From assembly GCA_030837195.1 (NCBI GenBank), contig JAUPKZ010000005.1:1-32548 (forward strand): a stretch of DNA of 32,548 nucleotides, written 5' to 3'. Source of the stretch: Campylobacterota bacterium (lineage in GTDB: Bacteria; Campylobacterota; Campylobacteria; Campylobacterales; Sulfurimonadaceae). Position numbers and translations under genes: made by a program. Position 1 is the first letter of the stretch. Every line of letters starts with the position of its first letter. A model generated the notes under the pieces. It was not told the DNA's origin. It saw nothing but the letters and a program-made list of their open reading frames with translations, and did not search any database. Positions 1-11,379 of the stretch are shown piece after piece.

Positions 1-330
1 TTTATCCAAATACTCAAAAGCTTTTTTACTATCTTTTTCTATGTTGCTTCCAGTCAAATAGTTCATACCCAAATCATATTGCGCCGGTGAATAGTTTGCG
101 TCCGCCGCTTTTTTGAGCCATTCAAAAGATTTTTTAGCATCTTTTTGCACCCCAAGCCCATTTGCATACAAATAGCTAAGCGCACTCTGAGACTGAGCAT
201 CCCCATCTTGCGCACTCTTTTCATAGAGCTTAAAAGCTCTTGCATAATCCTTATTTTTAAAAGCCTCCAAAGCCTCGTTTGCTTCTACGCTCAACAACGC
301 TAAAAACAAAAGTACGATATATTTCAACAT
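1..330 (-). CDS. Sel1-repeat (TPR-like) secreted protein, C-terminus cut off by the window edge
   Basis: Manual translation of the minus strand from ATG at 330: MLKYIVLLFLALLSVEANEALEAFKNKDYARAFKLYEKSAQDGDAQSQSALSYLYANGLGVQKDAKKSFEWLKKAADANYSPAQYDLGMNYL...; signal peptide plus Sel1 repeats, open to base 1. Confidence 0.85.
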   Translation of the reverse strand, partial: MLKYIVLLFLALLSVEANEALEAFKNKDYARAFKLYEKSAQDGDAQSQSALSYLYANGLGVQKDAKKSFEWLKKAADANYSPAQYDLGMNYLTGSNIEKDSKKAFEYLDK

Positions 331-405
331 TCTTATCCTTAGAAAATCAGATGCGTTATTATGCCTTAAAATATGATATTATTATAAACAAGAAGGGTGG
401 TGCAA

Positions 406-990
406 ATGAAAAATATTAAACTTTTTTTATCGTTATTTTTAGTAATTTTAATGTTCTCCGGTTTTTGGTCAGATAAAACAAAAAAAGAGCAAAGAGAAGA
501 GATTCAACAAGAGAGAATGCTTAGAATAAAAACAAATCATGAAACATTGGAGTTACTCTATAAATATGCTCCCGAATCAAAAAATGAAGTGCTTAAGTCA
601 TACGGATATGCTACTTTTAGTAATGTAGGCGTTAATCTTATACTTTTTTCGGCAGAAGGAGGCAAAGGGTTGGTTCATAACAACAGAACAGGCGTAAATA
701 CTTATATGAATATGGCATCAGGAGGGTTAGGTTTGGGGCTTGGAGCAAAAGATTTTAGAGCCGTATTTTTGTTTGAAAATAAAAAAGCTTATGAAAACTT
801 TATTAACTCCGGATGGGAGGCAAACGCACAAGCCGATGCTGCCGCAAAGTATGAAGAGAGCGGCGGTTCTCTAGGAGGAGCCGTAACGGTAGCACCCGGA
901 GTTACGCTATATAAGCTAACGCAAAACGGCTTAGCGCTTCAAGCTACGGTTCAAGGCACAAAATATTGGAGAGATGAGGATTTAAACTAA
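406..990 (+). CDS. SYLF/YSC84-domain lipid-binding-like protein
   Basis: ORF 397..990; ATG at 406 preceded by an agaaggg SD-like sequence. GLGLGAKDFRAVFLFENKKAYENFINSGWEANAQADAAAK...GVTLYKLTQNGLALQATVQGTKYW resembles the SYLF (YSC84/Ysc84-like) domain. Confidence 0.75.
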   Translation: MKNIKLFLSLFLVILMFSGFWSDKTKKEQREEIQQERMLRIKTNHETLELLYKYAPESKNEVLKSYGYATFSNVGVNLILFSAEGGKGLVHNNRTGVNTYMNMASGGLGLGLGAKDFRAVFLFENKKAYENFINSGWEANAQADAAAKYEESGGSLGGAVTVAPGVTLYKLTQNGLALQATVQGTKYWRDEDLN

Positions 991-1048
991 TTTTGGCTTA
1001 AGCTAATTAATCTTACAATTGTCGCATCTTAACCTAAGGAATAGTTAG

Positions 1049-1492
1049 ATGAAAAAAATTTTAGTAAGTTTAGCGGCAATAGTAGCACTTAGTTCGTCTT
1101 TAGCGGCAAATGTAAATAACCAAACAGGTTGTGGTCTTGGCTCTCTTATCATCAAAGATGATTCAACGGCTGTAATGCTTGCACTTCAAGCTACAACTAA
1201 CGGTACTTTCGGAAACCAAACTTTCGGTATAACTTCCGGAACTCTTAATTGTAAAAAAACTCAGTTTGTTATGAATAAACAAACTGAAGAGTTTGTTGCT
1301 TCAAATATGGATCAACTTGCAAAAGAGATAGCAAGAGGAGAAGGTGAAGCGTTAGATACTTTAGCAGAACTTCTTGAAGTTTCAGACAAAGCTGCATTTT
1401 TTGTTTCATTACAAGAAAACTACAACAAAATCTACACAAGCCAAGATGCAAAAATGGCTGATGTACTAGATAACATCTCTACAACTCTCTAA
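1049..1492 (+). CDS. DUF3015 family periplasmic protein
   Basis: Signal peptide MKKILVSLAAIVALSSSLAA, then NNQTGCGLGSLIIKDDSTAVMLALQATTNGTFGNQTFGITSGTLNCKK, typical of the DUF3015 family. Confidence 0.8.
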   Translation: MKKILVSLAAIVALSSSLAANVNNQTGCGLGSLIIKDDSTAVMLALQATTNGTFGNQTFGITSGTLNCKKTQFVMNKQTEEFVASNMDQLAKEIARGEGEALDTLAELLEVSDKAAFFVSLQENYNKIYTSQDAKMADVLDNISTTL

Positions 1493-1501
1493 ATTAATAC
1501 T

Positions 1502-1531
1502 CAATCAAACGGATTTTTTTTCGTTTGATTG
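1502..1531. promoter_or_regulatory. Perfect 10-bp inverted repeat (caatcaaacg / cgtttgattg) with a T-rich 10-nt loop
   Basis: Direct reading: CAATCAAACG-gatttttttt-CGTTTGATTG, 9 nt after the DUF3015 stop and about 20 nt before the DUF4105 coding frame. Confidence 0.8.
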
Positions 1532-1553
1532 GCTCTTACAATAGGAAATTAGC

Positions 1554-3386
1554 ATTTTAGTAAAAATTTTTTTATCTCTAGCATTTTTTTTAACTTCGCT
1601 CTGCGGCTCTTCACAAGCATATTTTTATAAACAAAAAGCACAAGAAAAAGTCCTCTCCGACTCAAGATACTGGAAACTACTGCTGCATATGCAAAATAAA
1701 GAAAGCGAGATTGACGATGAGAGATTTTTTTTGGCGCCAAAGGGTAAGATAGATGCGCTAAGCGAGCTTAATGCAACTATTGATGCACTATTAAATGAGA
1801 CAAGATTTGACGATAATTCAACTGCTTGCAAATTCCCTGCCAGAAAAGCTTGGCTTGCTCAAGAATTAGATATAAAAGAGCTCCCAACGGTTGAATGCAA
1901 AGAGTATGATGCAATAGTTCAAAGATTAAACCCAAAATCAGTTACCCTTGTCTTTCCTGCGGCTCATATAAACTCTCCTGCTTCTATGTTTGGACATACT
2001 TTTTTACGCATAAACTCTGCATACAATTCAAAGCTTCTCTCTTATGCGGTCAATTATGCCGCAGATGCCAATCCCGATACCGAGAATGCCGTTATTTTTG
2101 CCATTAAAGGACTTTTTGGCGGTTACAGCGGAAAATACTCTATGTTACCGTACTACGATAAGCTTAAAGAGTATAGAGACAGCGAACAAAGGGATATTTG
2201 GGAGTATGATTTAGATCTGAATGAAAATGAGATTAAAAGGATGCTACAGCACATATGGGAGCTTAACGATACGCTTTCATACTACTATTTTTTTACGGAA
2301 AACTGCTCTTATAATATGCTCTGGTTTTTAGAAGTTGCAAGACCGACTTTGCATTTAAGAGACTATTTTAATTATCAAGTTATCCCTTTTGAGAGCGTTC
2401 ATGCCGCAAATGAAGAGGGTATCATAAAAAATAGATTTTACAGGCCCTCAAAAAGAACTATTTTATTGGCATATGAAAAGAAAATAGATGAAAAATATAT
2501 AGATATTCCTGCAAAATTGATACACTCAGAGGCTGAGATTGAATCTATAGTTAACGATAAAGATATTGATATACAGCAAAAAAGATATATTTTAGAGGCA
2601 TCTATAGAACTTCTTGAGTACAATCTAAGTAAAGGAAAAATACCAAAAGAACGCTATCTGACTCTTTTTCATGAGCTATCAAAAGCTAGAGCTTCTCTAA
2701 AAAAAGGAGAGTCTCTATATATAACAACACCAAATAACCCAATAGATGGCCATAGAGCAGTAAAAACATCATTTGGTACCGGTATCAAAGACGGTGATGC
2801 TGCAACATATCTAGGAATTCGCCCTGCATACCATGACTTGAGCGATAGCAATTATGGCTATATGAGAGGAACCCAGATAGAATTTTTAGATTTTGAACTA
2901 CTTCACTATAAAAATCAAACTAAAATTCAAAAAGCAACACTTATCTCAATTGCTTCCATAGCACAGCAAAGCAGCTTTTTTGATATGCTCTCTTGGAGAA
3001 CTAAGCTTGGGTGGGATAGAAATATGCTAAGAGATGAAGCTCTCTTTAGCGGAACGGTAGGAGCAGGTTTTAGCTGGGGAAATGAGCTTGGTTATGCATA
3101 TATTATGGCTGATCCGCTTTTTTATATAGATAAAGGAGCAAAAACAGCTATTGGCGGAAGCGTAGGATTTGTTATAGATAAATACGACATAATGAGTACA
3201 AAGTTTGAATATACAAACAGGCTATATGACAGTGGCGATAACCAAAATATTTATAATCTATCTCAAAACTTCAGAACATCACAAAACACGCAAATAAGGT
3301 TTGAATATGATTATAGAAATAGATTTTTAAAAGAGCATAAATACAACGAAGATCTTTTTAGAGTAAGTTTAAACTACTACTTTTAG
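1554..3386 (+). CDS. DUF4105 domain protein with predicted signal peptide and C-terminal outer-membrane beta-barrel-like region; likely non-ATG start
   Basis: ORF 1689..3386 extends in frame upstream to TAG at 1542 and encodes ILVKIFLSLAFFLTSLCGSSQAYFYKQKAQEKVLSDSRYWKLLLHMQNK (signal peptide then mature N-terminus). Core AAHINSPASMFGHTFLRI...YYYFFTENCSYNMLWFLEVARP is DUF4105-like; ends in aromatic NYYF. Confidence 0.75.
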   Translation: MLVKIFLSLAFFLTSLCGSSQAYFYKQKAQEKVLSDSRYWKLLLHMQNKESEIDDERFFLAPKGKIDALSELNATIDALLNETRFDDNSTACKFPARKAWLAQELDIKELPTVECKEYDAIVQRLNPKSVTLVFPAAHINSPASMFGHTFLRINSAYNSKLLSYAVNYAADANPDTENAVIFAIKGLFGGYSGKYSMLPYYDKLKEYRDSEQRDIWEYDLDLNENEIKRMLQHIWELNDTLSYYYFFTENCSYNMLWFLEVARPTLHLRDYFNYQVIPFESVHAANEEGIIKNRFYRPSKRTILLAYEKKIDEKYIDIPAKLIHSEAEIESIVNDKDIDIQQKRYILEASIELLEYNLSKGKIPKERYLTLFHELSKARASLKKGESLYITTPNNPIDGHRAVKTSFGTGIKDGDAATYLGIRPAYHDLSDSNYGYMRGTQIEFLDFELLHYKNQTKIQKATLISIASIAQQSSFFDMLSWRTKLGWDRNMLRDEALFSGTVGAGFSWGNELGYAYIMADPLFYIDKGAKTAIGGSVGFVIDKYDIMSTKFEYTNRLYDSGDNQNIYNLSQNFRTSQNTQIRFEYDYRNRFLKEHKYNEDLFRVSLNYYF

Positions 3387-3388
3387 AG

Positions 3389-4069
3389 CTACAGAAGTTT
3401 AAATTCATAGCCACCTGAGATTTCACTCTTTTTATATCTATATTTACCGTCAAGCTCAATTACTGCTCTAAAATACCCTTTATGATTTCCTATACGAATC
3501 TCTTGAACGATAATTTTAGTACCTTTGATAGTATAATTTTTCACATCTGCATCACTCTCAAAATCAAGAACTATTCTATGCGGGTTTACAAGTATGAAAT
3601 CTCTTAATAATTTGTGTTTTGTAAAAACTTGTATCTTATTTTTGCTTGACAAAAATCTTATAAACGGCGTAGAAGCTATCTCCGCAAATTGTGAGCTTCT
3701 ATCCTCTTGAATGTTTTTTGTTTTTTGAGTTACTTTTTCTTTTGTACTGTTTTCTTCAATAACAATCTCTTCCTTAACGCCGTTTTGAGAGAGATAAACA
3801 GGCATATGCCAATCTATTTTATTGTCAAGCGATACGCTTTTACTCTCAATGGAGCCATCAAGATTTTTATACTCAAGAGTTACCTTTTGTACTACTCTTG
3901 CTTGCGATGGGAGATTTATAGGAACTTTTTTTAGTGGAGTTTTTTCCATATTTTCATTTGAGGTAACTGTTATATCTTTTTCACCTTCTATAGGAAAAAA
4001 TGGGTTTTCGCGTGCATTTAGGCTTAGAAGCAGCAAAAAAAAGAGAAAATAAATTTTACTCAACCACAA
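3389..4069 (-). CDS. AMIN-domain containing envelope protein
   Basis: Signal peptide and C-terminal FTKHKLLRDFILVNPHRIVLDFESDADVKNYTIKGTKIIVQEIRIGNHKGYFRAVIELDGKYRYKKSEISGGYEFKLL, AMIN-like; downstream of the recA-eno string as I recall in Helicobacter. Confidence 0.7.
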   Translation of the reverse strand: MWLSKIYFLFFLLLLSLNARENPFFPIEGEKDITVTSNENMEKTPLKKVPINLPSQARVVQKVTLEYKNLDGSIESKSVSLDNKIDWHMPVYLSQNGVKEEIVIEENSTKEKVTQKTKNIQEDRSSQFAEIASTPFIRFLSSKNKIQVFTKHKLLRDFILVNPHRIVLDFESDADVKNYTIKGTKIIVQEIRIGNHKGYFRAVIELDGKYRYKKSEISGGYEFKLL

Positions 4070-4108
4070 ACTCCTACTTTTATTTGTATGTATTATAGCA
4101 AGATTTAG

Positions 4109-4387
4109 CTATTTTGCCGAGAGTTCCTTAAGTTCAAAATACTCTCTTTGCAAATCCGCATTCTCAGTTTTAAGCCTTGCAATTTCATTTTGCAAATACT
4201 CTTGGTACTCTTGAAGTCCTAATAATATTTCTATAGAATTAGTACCGTAAAGCAATAACCCCAAATAGACACCCACACCAAACACCATACAGATGAGAAG
4301 CAAAAACTTTACTAAAGATATGCCAAAATACTTTTGAGTAAACCCATCGGTATTGTCTATCTCTTCATAAAGCTCTTTCTTGTCCAT
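4109..4387 (-). CDS. FtsB/DivIC-like small membrane coiled-coil protein
   Basis: 92 aa with one TM segment (FLLLICMVFGVGVYLGLLLYG) followed by a coiled coil (YQEYLQNEIARLKTENADLQREYFELKEL); immediately downstream of eno. Confidence 0.6.
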   Translation of the reverse strand: MDKKELYEEIDNTDGFTQKYFGISLVKFLLLICMVFGVGVYLGLLLYGTNSIEILLGLQEYQEYLQNEIARLKTENADLQREYFELKELSAK

Positions 4388-4398
4388 TATTTTATCTT

Positions 4399-6701
<2,303 letters not shown>

Positions 6702-6904
6702 AGATGGCTCACTTTCTTTAAATTTAGACTCAATTATATGTCATTTTTTTATATCTGTATAAAAATATTGCAAATTGACATATTTTTTATATAGAAATTT
6801 CCATATAAAATTAGTGAGATTTTATCCTTATTTGGTTAAAATTTAGTTTATATTTTCAAGGGTGTCTCTAAAAACCCTAATCTCTATGGACACAGGCAGA
6901 TAAT

Positions 6905-7768
6905 TTGAAAAAAACCCTTATTGCACACTCTCCGGATGCAGATGATATTTTTATGTACTATGCTATCAAGTTTGGATGGGTCGGTATGCAAAATATCGGT
7001 TTTGAAAATATTGCCCTAGATATACAAACACTCAATGAAGCCGCTCTAAACTCCGAATATGAGATAGCTGCAATCAGTTTTGCTCTATATCCTCTAATTA
7101 GGGAAAATTATGCGTTATTAAAAACTGCTGTTAGTTTTGGAGAGGGTTATGGACCAAAAATTATCAAAAAAAAAGATGCCAAACTAAAGAAAAACTTCAA
7201 AGTTGCCCTTAGCGGAAAGCATACTACCAATGCTATGCTTTTTCGCATAGCCTATCCTAACGCCAAAGTTGTCTATATGAATTTTTTGGAGATAGAAGAG
7301 GCTGTTTTAAACGGAAGTGTAGATGCAGGCGTGCTTATTCACGAGAGTATTCTTACATATAGTTCAGAGCTTGAAGTTGAAAAGGAGATGTGGGATATCT
7401 GGAGAGAGTTATCCGGCGGCGGTTTGCCTCTTCCTCTGGGCGGAATGGCAATTATTCGTTCAATCCCGCTTAACAAGGCAATAGTATATGAAGAAACTCT
7501 TACAAAAGCCGTAAAAATTGCCAGAGAACATAAATATAAGCTATCGCAAATGCTCCTAGAGAGAAACTTAGTGCGCATTGACGCACCGACACTCGATAAA
7601 TATCTAGAACTTTATGCAAATGATGACTCTATCTCACTTAGCCCTATTCAGTACAAAGCAATAGATAAGCTTTTTGAGATTGGATACAAACACGGCTTTT
7701 ACGACACGCTTATCAAAGCTGAAGATTTTACCATACCCTCAGAATACAAAGTTATTAGGAACTCATAG
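6905..7768 (+). CDS. mqnD: MqnD-like 1,4-dihydroxy-6-naphthoate synthase (futalosine menaquinone pathway)
   Basis: TTG start; KKTLIAHSPDADDIFMYYAIKFG ... ELSGGGLPLPLGGMAIIRS are MqnA/MqnD-family signatures; divergent from recA. Confidence 0.8.
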   Translation: MKKTLIAHSPDADDIFMYYAIKFGWVGMQNIGFENIALDIQTLNEAALNSEYEIAAISFALYPLIRENYALLKTAVSFGEGYGPKIIKKKDAKLKKNFKVALSGKHTTNAMLFRIAYPNAKVVYMNFLEIEEAVLNGSVDAGVLIHESILTYSSELEVEKEMWDIWRELSGGGLPLPLGGMAIIRSIPLNKAIVYEETLTKAVKIAREHKYKLSQMLLERNLVRIDAPTLDKYLELYANDDSISLSPIQYKAIDKLFEIGYKHGFYDTLIKAEDFTIPSEYKVIRNS

Positions 7769-8034
7769 TGGAAGCAAAACTCATTGAGCTTGGAATTGAA
7801 ACTTTTAAAATCGCCCTGCTTTTAGCGCTCCCTGCTCTCTTAGTCGGTATGTTTGTAGGTTTGGCGGTAAGTATCTTTCAGGCAACAACGCAAATAAACG
7901 AAATGACTCTTAGCTTTATACCTAAGATAATCGGTGTTGTCATTATCATTATTTTAACTATGCCTTGGATGCTTAACTCTATGACCGACTTTTCACTAAA
8001 TATTTTCAATATGATTCCGTCTTTTGTAGAGTAA
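7768..8034 (+). CDS. fliQ: Flagellar biosynthetic protein FliQ
   Basis: 88 aa, GTG start overlapping the mqnD stop (TAGTG); ALLVGMFVGLAVSIFQATTQINEMTLSFIPKIIGV is a classical FliQ motif. Confidence 0.95.
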   Translation: MEAKLIELGIETFKIALLLALPALLVGMFVGLAVSIFQATTQINEMTLSFIPKIIGVVIIIILTMPWMLNSMTDFSLNIFNMIPSFVE

Positions 8035-8852
8035 TGCGTAAAAAAATTATAGACTTTTCAAAATTTTCCTCTTTTAAAATTGGAGGCAAGTTTAGCGTTG
8101 ATATGATTGATGATGCTCAGGCTATACCTAAGAATGCTTTTATCGTAGGTGCTTGCAACAATATTTTAATAGGCAATAACCCTCCTATTTTAGCAAAACT
8201 AAGCAAGAAATTTGACTATATCAAAATAGAAAATAACACTCTAAAAATCGGTGCGGCAACGCCATCAGGCAAGATATTTTCCTTTTGCAAAAAACATAAC
8301 ATCGCAAATTTTGAGTTTTTATCACATCTGCCCGGAACACTCGGCGGGCTTGTTTACATGAATGCAGGCTTAAAAGAGTATGAAATATTTAACACGCTTA
8401 TTTTTGTAAAAACTGCTAATGCGGAAATAGAAAAAAAAGATATAGAGCATGGGTACAGATATACAAATATAACCTCTCCTATACTAGAAGCCACATTTGA
8501 GCTTAAATATGGATTTGACGAAGCAAAAGTCGATATCTTTAAAACAATGCGCTCCAACCAACCATCATTGCCGAGTGCGGGAAGCTGTTTTAAAAACCCT
8601 AAGGGAGACTACGCAGGAAGGCTAATCGAAGCAGTCGGGCTAAAGGGGTTTAGAGTAGGCGGTATGGAGTTTAGCTCACAGCATGCAAATTTTTTAGTAA
8701 ATGTGGGAAATGGGGCATTTGATGATGCGATTTTTTTGATAAAAGAGGCTCAAAGTAGAGTTTATGCTGCATTTAAAATTTGGCTTGAGTGTGAGATTGC
8801 AGTTTTAGATGTAGAGTACATGGGCGAAAATTCGCCGCTTGTACGCCCATAA
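8034..8852 (+). CDS. murB: UDP-N-acetylenolpyruvoylglucosamine reductase
   Basis: GACNNILIG, HLPGTLGGLVYMNAG, SAGSCFKNPKGDYAGRLIEAVGLKGFRVGGMEFSSQHANFLVN. Confidence 0.95.
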   Translation: MRKKIIDFSKFSSFKIGGKFSVDMIDDAQAIPKNAFIVGACNNILIGNNPPILAKLSKKFDYIKIENNTLKIGAATPSGKIFSFCKKHNIANFEFLSHLPGTLGGLVYMNAGLKEYEIFNTLIFVKTANAEIEKKDIEHGYRYTNITSPILEATFELKYGFDEAKVDIFKTMRSNQPSLPSAGSCFKNPKGDYAGRLIEAVGLKGFRVGGMEFSSQHANFLVNVGNGAFDDAIFLIKEAQSRVYAAFKIWLECEIAVLDVEYMGENSPLVRP

Positions 8853-8854
8853 TT

Positions 8855-8901
8855 AGGGACAATTTGTCCCTGACAATAAAACAGTTGAGTTCGTTTTATT
8901 G
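8855..8901. terminator. Two consecutive stem-loops between convergent murB and nifU (likely bidirectional terminator)
   Basis: AGGGACAA-t-TTGTCCCT (8855-8871) and CAATAAAAC-agttgagttc-GTTTTATTG (8874-8901), both perfect stems in a convergent intergenic gap. Confidence 0.6.
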
Positions 8902-8912
8902 CGTAACATCTG

Positions 8913-9887
8913 TTATATAGGTAAAACTCTTATTTTTTTAGATAGTTTCTCTTTTAGCGTCGCTTCGATAGCGTAAAGTGTTCCCGTTGCAGAAGACGCA
9001 CATCCGTTACATGCTCCTAAATATCTTATATAAACATCTATATACTCAGGGCTTGGCTTTACATCGATAACTTCCATATTACCCCCGTCCATTATCAAAA
9101 ACTGTCTAACATTTTCATCAATTACGGCATCAATAGCTTTGATTTGCTGTACAAGCGTCATAGCTTCAAAACTTGCCTTTGAACCTGCATCTGCAGCTGC
9201 TTTCATCTTCTCTTCATCCATCTCTCTTCGAGTATCTCTTAAAATATCAACAAGATAATATTCTCTCTTCTCGTGCCCGCCCGGTTTTATACAGCTCTTA
9301 CAAAAACCTCCGGCTTTTGTATAGTCTGTTATCTGTTCAACGGTTGTTAAGTCGTTTAACCTGATAACCTCTTGAATAGTTCTAAGACTTACCCTTGCAC
9401 ATTCGCAAACGATTATCTCATCTTCAAAGCTCTCTGCCTCTACGCCTAAATAGAGTGAAGCCGCTTTTTTGATAACATCATATGCCATAACAGAGCAGTG
9501 CATCTTTTGAGGCGGAACTGCAGGAACATCAGGATGGTCTCTTAGTGCAAACTCAACATCTATGTTTGTTATCTTCACGGCTTCTTTGACGGTTTTACCG
9601 ATACAAAGCTCAGTCATGATGTCTGAACTTGCTATTGCCGTGCCGCATCCAAAACTCTTAAACTTAGAGTTTACGATAATATCTGTTTTTGGGTCAACTT
9701 CCCAATATAATCTAACCGCATCACCACAGCTCTCTGCGCCGTAATCTGCAACTACAAGTTTATTTCCATTTTTTTCTACTTGTTCGGGTGTTATTTCACC
9801 TTGATGATTTGGGTTGTTCATCAAAGTTGTTACTTTATTTGAGTATGCATCCCATAAAGATGCACCAAGTAAGTCATTCTTTGCCAT
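8913..9887 (-). CDS. nifU: NifU-type Fe-S cluster assembly scaffold
   Basis: Three NifU modules: IscU-like (ADYGAESCGDAVRLYWEVD...FKSFGCGTAIASSD...MHCSVMA), BFD-like (VCECARVSLRTIQEVI...GGFCKSCIKPGGHE) and C-terminal NifU (RQFLIMDGGNMEVIDV...YLGACNGCASSATGT). Confidence 0.95.
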   Translation of the reverse strand: MAKNDLLGASLWDAYSNKVTTLMNNPNHQGEITPEQVEKNGNKLVVADYGAESCGDAVRLYWEVDPKTDIIVNSKFKSFGCGTAIASSDIMTELCIGKTVKEAVKITNIDVEFALRDHPDVPAVPPQKMHCSVMAYDVIKKAASLYLGVEAESFEDEIIVCECARVSLRTIQEVIRLNDLTTVEQITDYTKAGGFCKSCIKPGGHEKREYYLVDILRDTRREMDEEKMKAAADAGSKASFEAMTLVQQIKAIDAVIDENVRQFLIMDGGNMEVIDVKPSPEYIDVYIRYLGACNGCASSATGTLYAIEATLKEKLSKKIRVLPI

Positions 9888-9931
9888 AATATTTTCCTTT
9901 AATTTATTTTATAAATTTATAACTTTTATCT

Positions 9932-11251
<1,320 letters not shown>

Positions 11252-11285
11252 CTACCTTATTAAATTTTATCTTAACTGTTTAATT

Positions 11286-11338
11286 AAGACAAAAATTGTC
11301 TTGTTTTTATTCTGTAATAATAATCGTTTTGTTATTAT
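11286..11338. promoter_or_regulatory. Two inverted repeats upstream of nifS (candidate operators)
   Basis: AAGACAA-aaa-TTGTCTT (11286-11302) and ATAATAA-tcgttttg-TTATTAT (11317-11338) in the nifS upstream region. Confidence 0.4.
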
Positions 11339-11379
11339 GTTATGCTTAAGCCAACCTGTGATTATATATTATTTAAGGT

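Noticed and set aside
63-245. 60-aa minus-strand ORF in the track
   Set aside because: Out of frame with the Sel1-repeat protein, which occupies the same strand and region with a clear signal peptide and repeats.
1269-1831. Minus-strand ORFs of 60-68 aa opposite DUF3015/DUF4105
   Set aside because: Shadow ORFs antisense to well-supported genes; low-complexity L/S-rich translations with no recognisable domain.
3707-4052. Plus-strand ORFs opposite the AMIN gene
   Set aside because: Antisense shadows of a supported CDS; no start context or homology.
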